A stretch of 43,967 nucleotides of DNA. It comes from JBDHRG01 sp039807445 (GTDB lineage: Bacteria > Pseudomonadota > Gammaproteobacteria > Competibacterales > Competibacteraceae). Below the pieces are notes generated by a model. It was not told where the DNA came from. It saw nothing but the letters and a program-made list of their open reading frames with translations, and ran no database searches. The DNA lies in assembly GCA_039807445.1 (NCBI GenBank), contig JBDHRG010000008.1:1-43967 (forward strand), given 5' to 3'. Positions 42,859 to 43,967 of this stretch are shown piece by piece (position 1 is the stretch's first letter; each line of letters starts with the position of its first letter). Both the position numbers and the translations under genes were made by a program.

Positions 42859-43736
42859 CAGCCCCGCGCTTGCCGCCAGGCGGCGTGCCTGGCGCGCATG
42901 TCGGCGAGCACCTCGAGGTCGATCAGCCCGTCGTCGCGGATGCGCTCATCGTAGTTCTCCCAGCCCATGAAGTCGTGCAGCGCGTGCCGGGTGTCGGCAT
43001 CGAAGACGCCGGGTGTGCCGCCGGCGAGGAAGCCGCGCTCGCGCAGCAGCGCCTGCAGCTCGGTCGCCAGCGCGGAGTCGATCGCGACCAACTGCTCGGG
43101 CTCGCTCCTGAAGTACGTCAGCCGGTGCAGCGCGTACAGCCGCGATAGCTCGGCAATCGGGCTCGGGTGGTCGTAGACCGAGATGTCGACGTAGCGGTCG
43201 TCGTGGCCACCGTAGCCGCCGCCGGCACGCACCACCTTGACGGCGGCCGACTGCTGGCCGCGGCGGTCGCCGCCGGCGGCCTGGCCGGCTTCGAGCGCTG
43301 CGATCAGGCGCTCGACCAGCGGCTGTCCGGGCGTGGCGCGAAAGCGCTCCAGCATCGCATCGACGACCGCTGACCCCGTCAGCGTGTTGCCCTGTACCGC
43401 GACGTGCTCGGCGCAGCGTCCGCCGGCCCAGTCGAAGCCCTTGGCGCCGGTGAAGCTCGCCGAGCGCCCGCGCGCGTCGACGATGCCGAGCTGGCGATAG
43501 TCGCGCTCGGGGTCGGTGCCGGTCAGGATCGCGACGGCTTCGTCGGGGCTGGCGCCGTTGTCGAGCAGCGCCAGCCCGCGCGGGCCGAAGCTGGTGTTGC
43601 AGTAGCACTGCGTCGCGACCGCACCCACGCCGGCCCTGGCGTAGGGGATGGTGACGCCGACGTTGGGGAACTTCGACTGCACGGCGATGCCGAGATCGCC
43701 GTTGTCGGGGTCGAAGGCGACGATGGAAAAGGTCAT
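42858..43736 (-). CDS. DUF1028 protein
   Basis: A 292-aa DUF1028 protein with Ntn-hydrolase-like fold. TFSIVAFDPDNGDLGIAVQS forms the N-terminus, with Thr2 after the initiator Met a plausible nucleophile, and GVGAVATQCYCNTSFGPRGL and GAKGFDWAGGRCAEHVAVQGN are the family blocks. A C-terminal domain of about 70 residues (LRERGFLAGGTPGVFDADTR, ALHDFMGWENYDERIRDDG) resembles the peptidoglycan-binding-type domain often fused to this family. No signal peptide is seen. The start MTFS was chosen over an upstream ATG that adds unrelated residues. It lies upstream of a repeat element and downstream of psd; function unproven. Confidence 0.85.
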   Translation of the reverse strand: MTFSIVAFDPDNGDLGIAVQSKFPNVGVTIPYARAGVGAVATQCYCNTSFGPRGLALLDNGASPDEAVAILTGTDPERDYRQLGIVDARGRSASFTGAKGFDWAGGRCAEHVAVQGNTLTGSAVVDAMLERFRATPGQPLVERLIAALEAGQAAGGDRRGQQSAAVKVVRAGGGYGGHDDRYVDISVYDHPSPIAELSRLYALHRLTYFRSEPEQLVAIDSALATELQALLRERGFLAGGTPGVFDADTRHALHDFMGWENYDERIRDDGLIDLEVLADMRARHAAWRQARG

Positions 43737-43845
43737 AGCGGATCTCCCTGATCTCGACGCGGGGTCGGGACAAGGAAACGGGGCCATGGGCGCGGCGTCA
43801 AGCCCGGTGCACGACGGCTTCGGCGGCTTCCCGGTGGCGCTGGGC

Positions 43846-43967
43846 TCAGCCCGCCAGCCGCTGCCCCAGGCGCACCGCGCTGCCGGCGCGGATCGCGGCG
43901 TCCCATTCGAGGCGGCCGTCGGCGAACAGCACGATCACGGTCGAGCCCATGTTGAAGCGCCCCATCT
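43846..43967 (-). CDS. psd: Phosphatidylserine decarboxylase, C-terminal fragment (window edge)
   Basis: Only the last 39 codons of the gene are inside the window. The sequence MGRFNMGSTVIVLFADGRLE contains the GST self-cleavage site at which the proenzyme makes its pyruvoyl-bearing alpha chain, and the tail RAGSAVRLGQRLAG is the usual C-terminus. The enzyme converts phosphatidylserine to phosphatidylethanolamine in the inner membrane. The gene continues beyond the right edge. It precedes the DUF1028 gene by about 109 bases on the same strand. Confidence 0.88.
   Translation of the reverse strand, partial: MGRFNMGSTVIVLFADGRLEWDAAIRAGSAVRLGQRLAG

Overview
The window is about 44 kb of very GC-rich (roughly 70% by eye) bacterial chromosome, densely packed with short intergenic gaps. 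Gene content (class I RlmD, RibA, AzoR, RarD, Psd, DUF2058, TRAP and HxlR/LysR/TetR regulators, a guanidinobutyrase, a DUF2282/DUF692 bufferin operon) points to a free-living proteobacterium. A Rhodocyclales-like betaproteobacterium (Azoarcus/Thauera type) is my best guess, but this is inference from family style only. No tRNA, rRNA, CRISPR or prophage is visible.

Region 1 (1-11.3 kb) is partly decayed. It holds the intact ureohydrolase gbuA with its divergent LysR regulator, a glyoxalase II-like hydrolase, an old-yellow-enzyme/HxlR pair with a clear palindromic operator, and an OsmC-type protein. Around these lie broken genes: a MocR regulator lacking its DNA-binding half, an IS630-like remnant, an AruI-like 2-ketoarginine decarboxylase with two compensating frameshifts, and a polyamine-type binding protein with one amber codon. 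A TumE-type toxin-antitoxin pair sits between them. Several of these families belong to arginine/guanidino-compound catabolism, so this looks like a partly inactivated pathway, unless the indels are assembly errors.

Region 2 (11.4-28.5 kb) is mostly housekeeping and metabolism: rlmD, a DUF2721 protein, ribA, azoR, a three-gene membrane glycan set (GT39-like, GH17 and a polytopic protein), a GST, TRAP dctQM, a ferredoxin-NADP reductase, a convergent TRAP binding protein, serA, an alpha/beta hydrolase and a DUF2058 protein. Heptamer repeats lie between some of these genes.

Region 3 (28.5-35 kb) is the most interesting part. Seven co-directional genes begin with a bufferin (copper-binding RiPP) cassette: DUF2282 precursor, DUF692/MNIO oxidase, DUF2063 partner and DoxX protein. 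A sigma-54 enhancer-binding protein with GAF and PAS domains, a class III nucleotide cyclase and an HD-domain protein follow, the last three with overlapping ends. A -24/-12 promoter and two near-palindromes 22 bp apart precede the cassette. This suggests sigma-54 control by the regulator encoded in the same gene run.

Region 4 (35-44 kb) holds a coiled-coil protein of unknown function, a DoxX-NDH-2 fusion, a patatin phospholipase with the tail of a deleted 3-hydroxybutyrate dehydrogenase beside it, a TetR regulator, a membrane-anchored coiled-coil protein, rarD, a DUF504 protein, a DUF1028 protein and the 3' end of psd. A family of short inverted-repeat elements recurs at gene 3' ends (12.8, 36.2 and 42.7 kb, with related ends at 28.1 and 35.0 kb).
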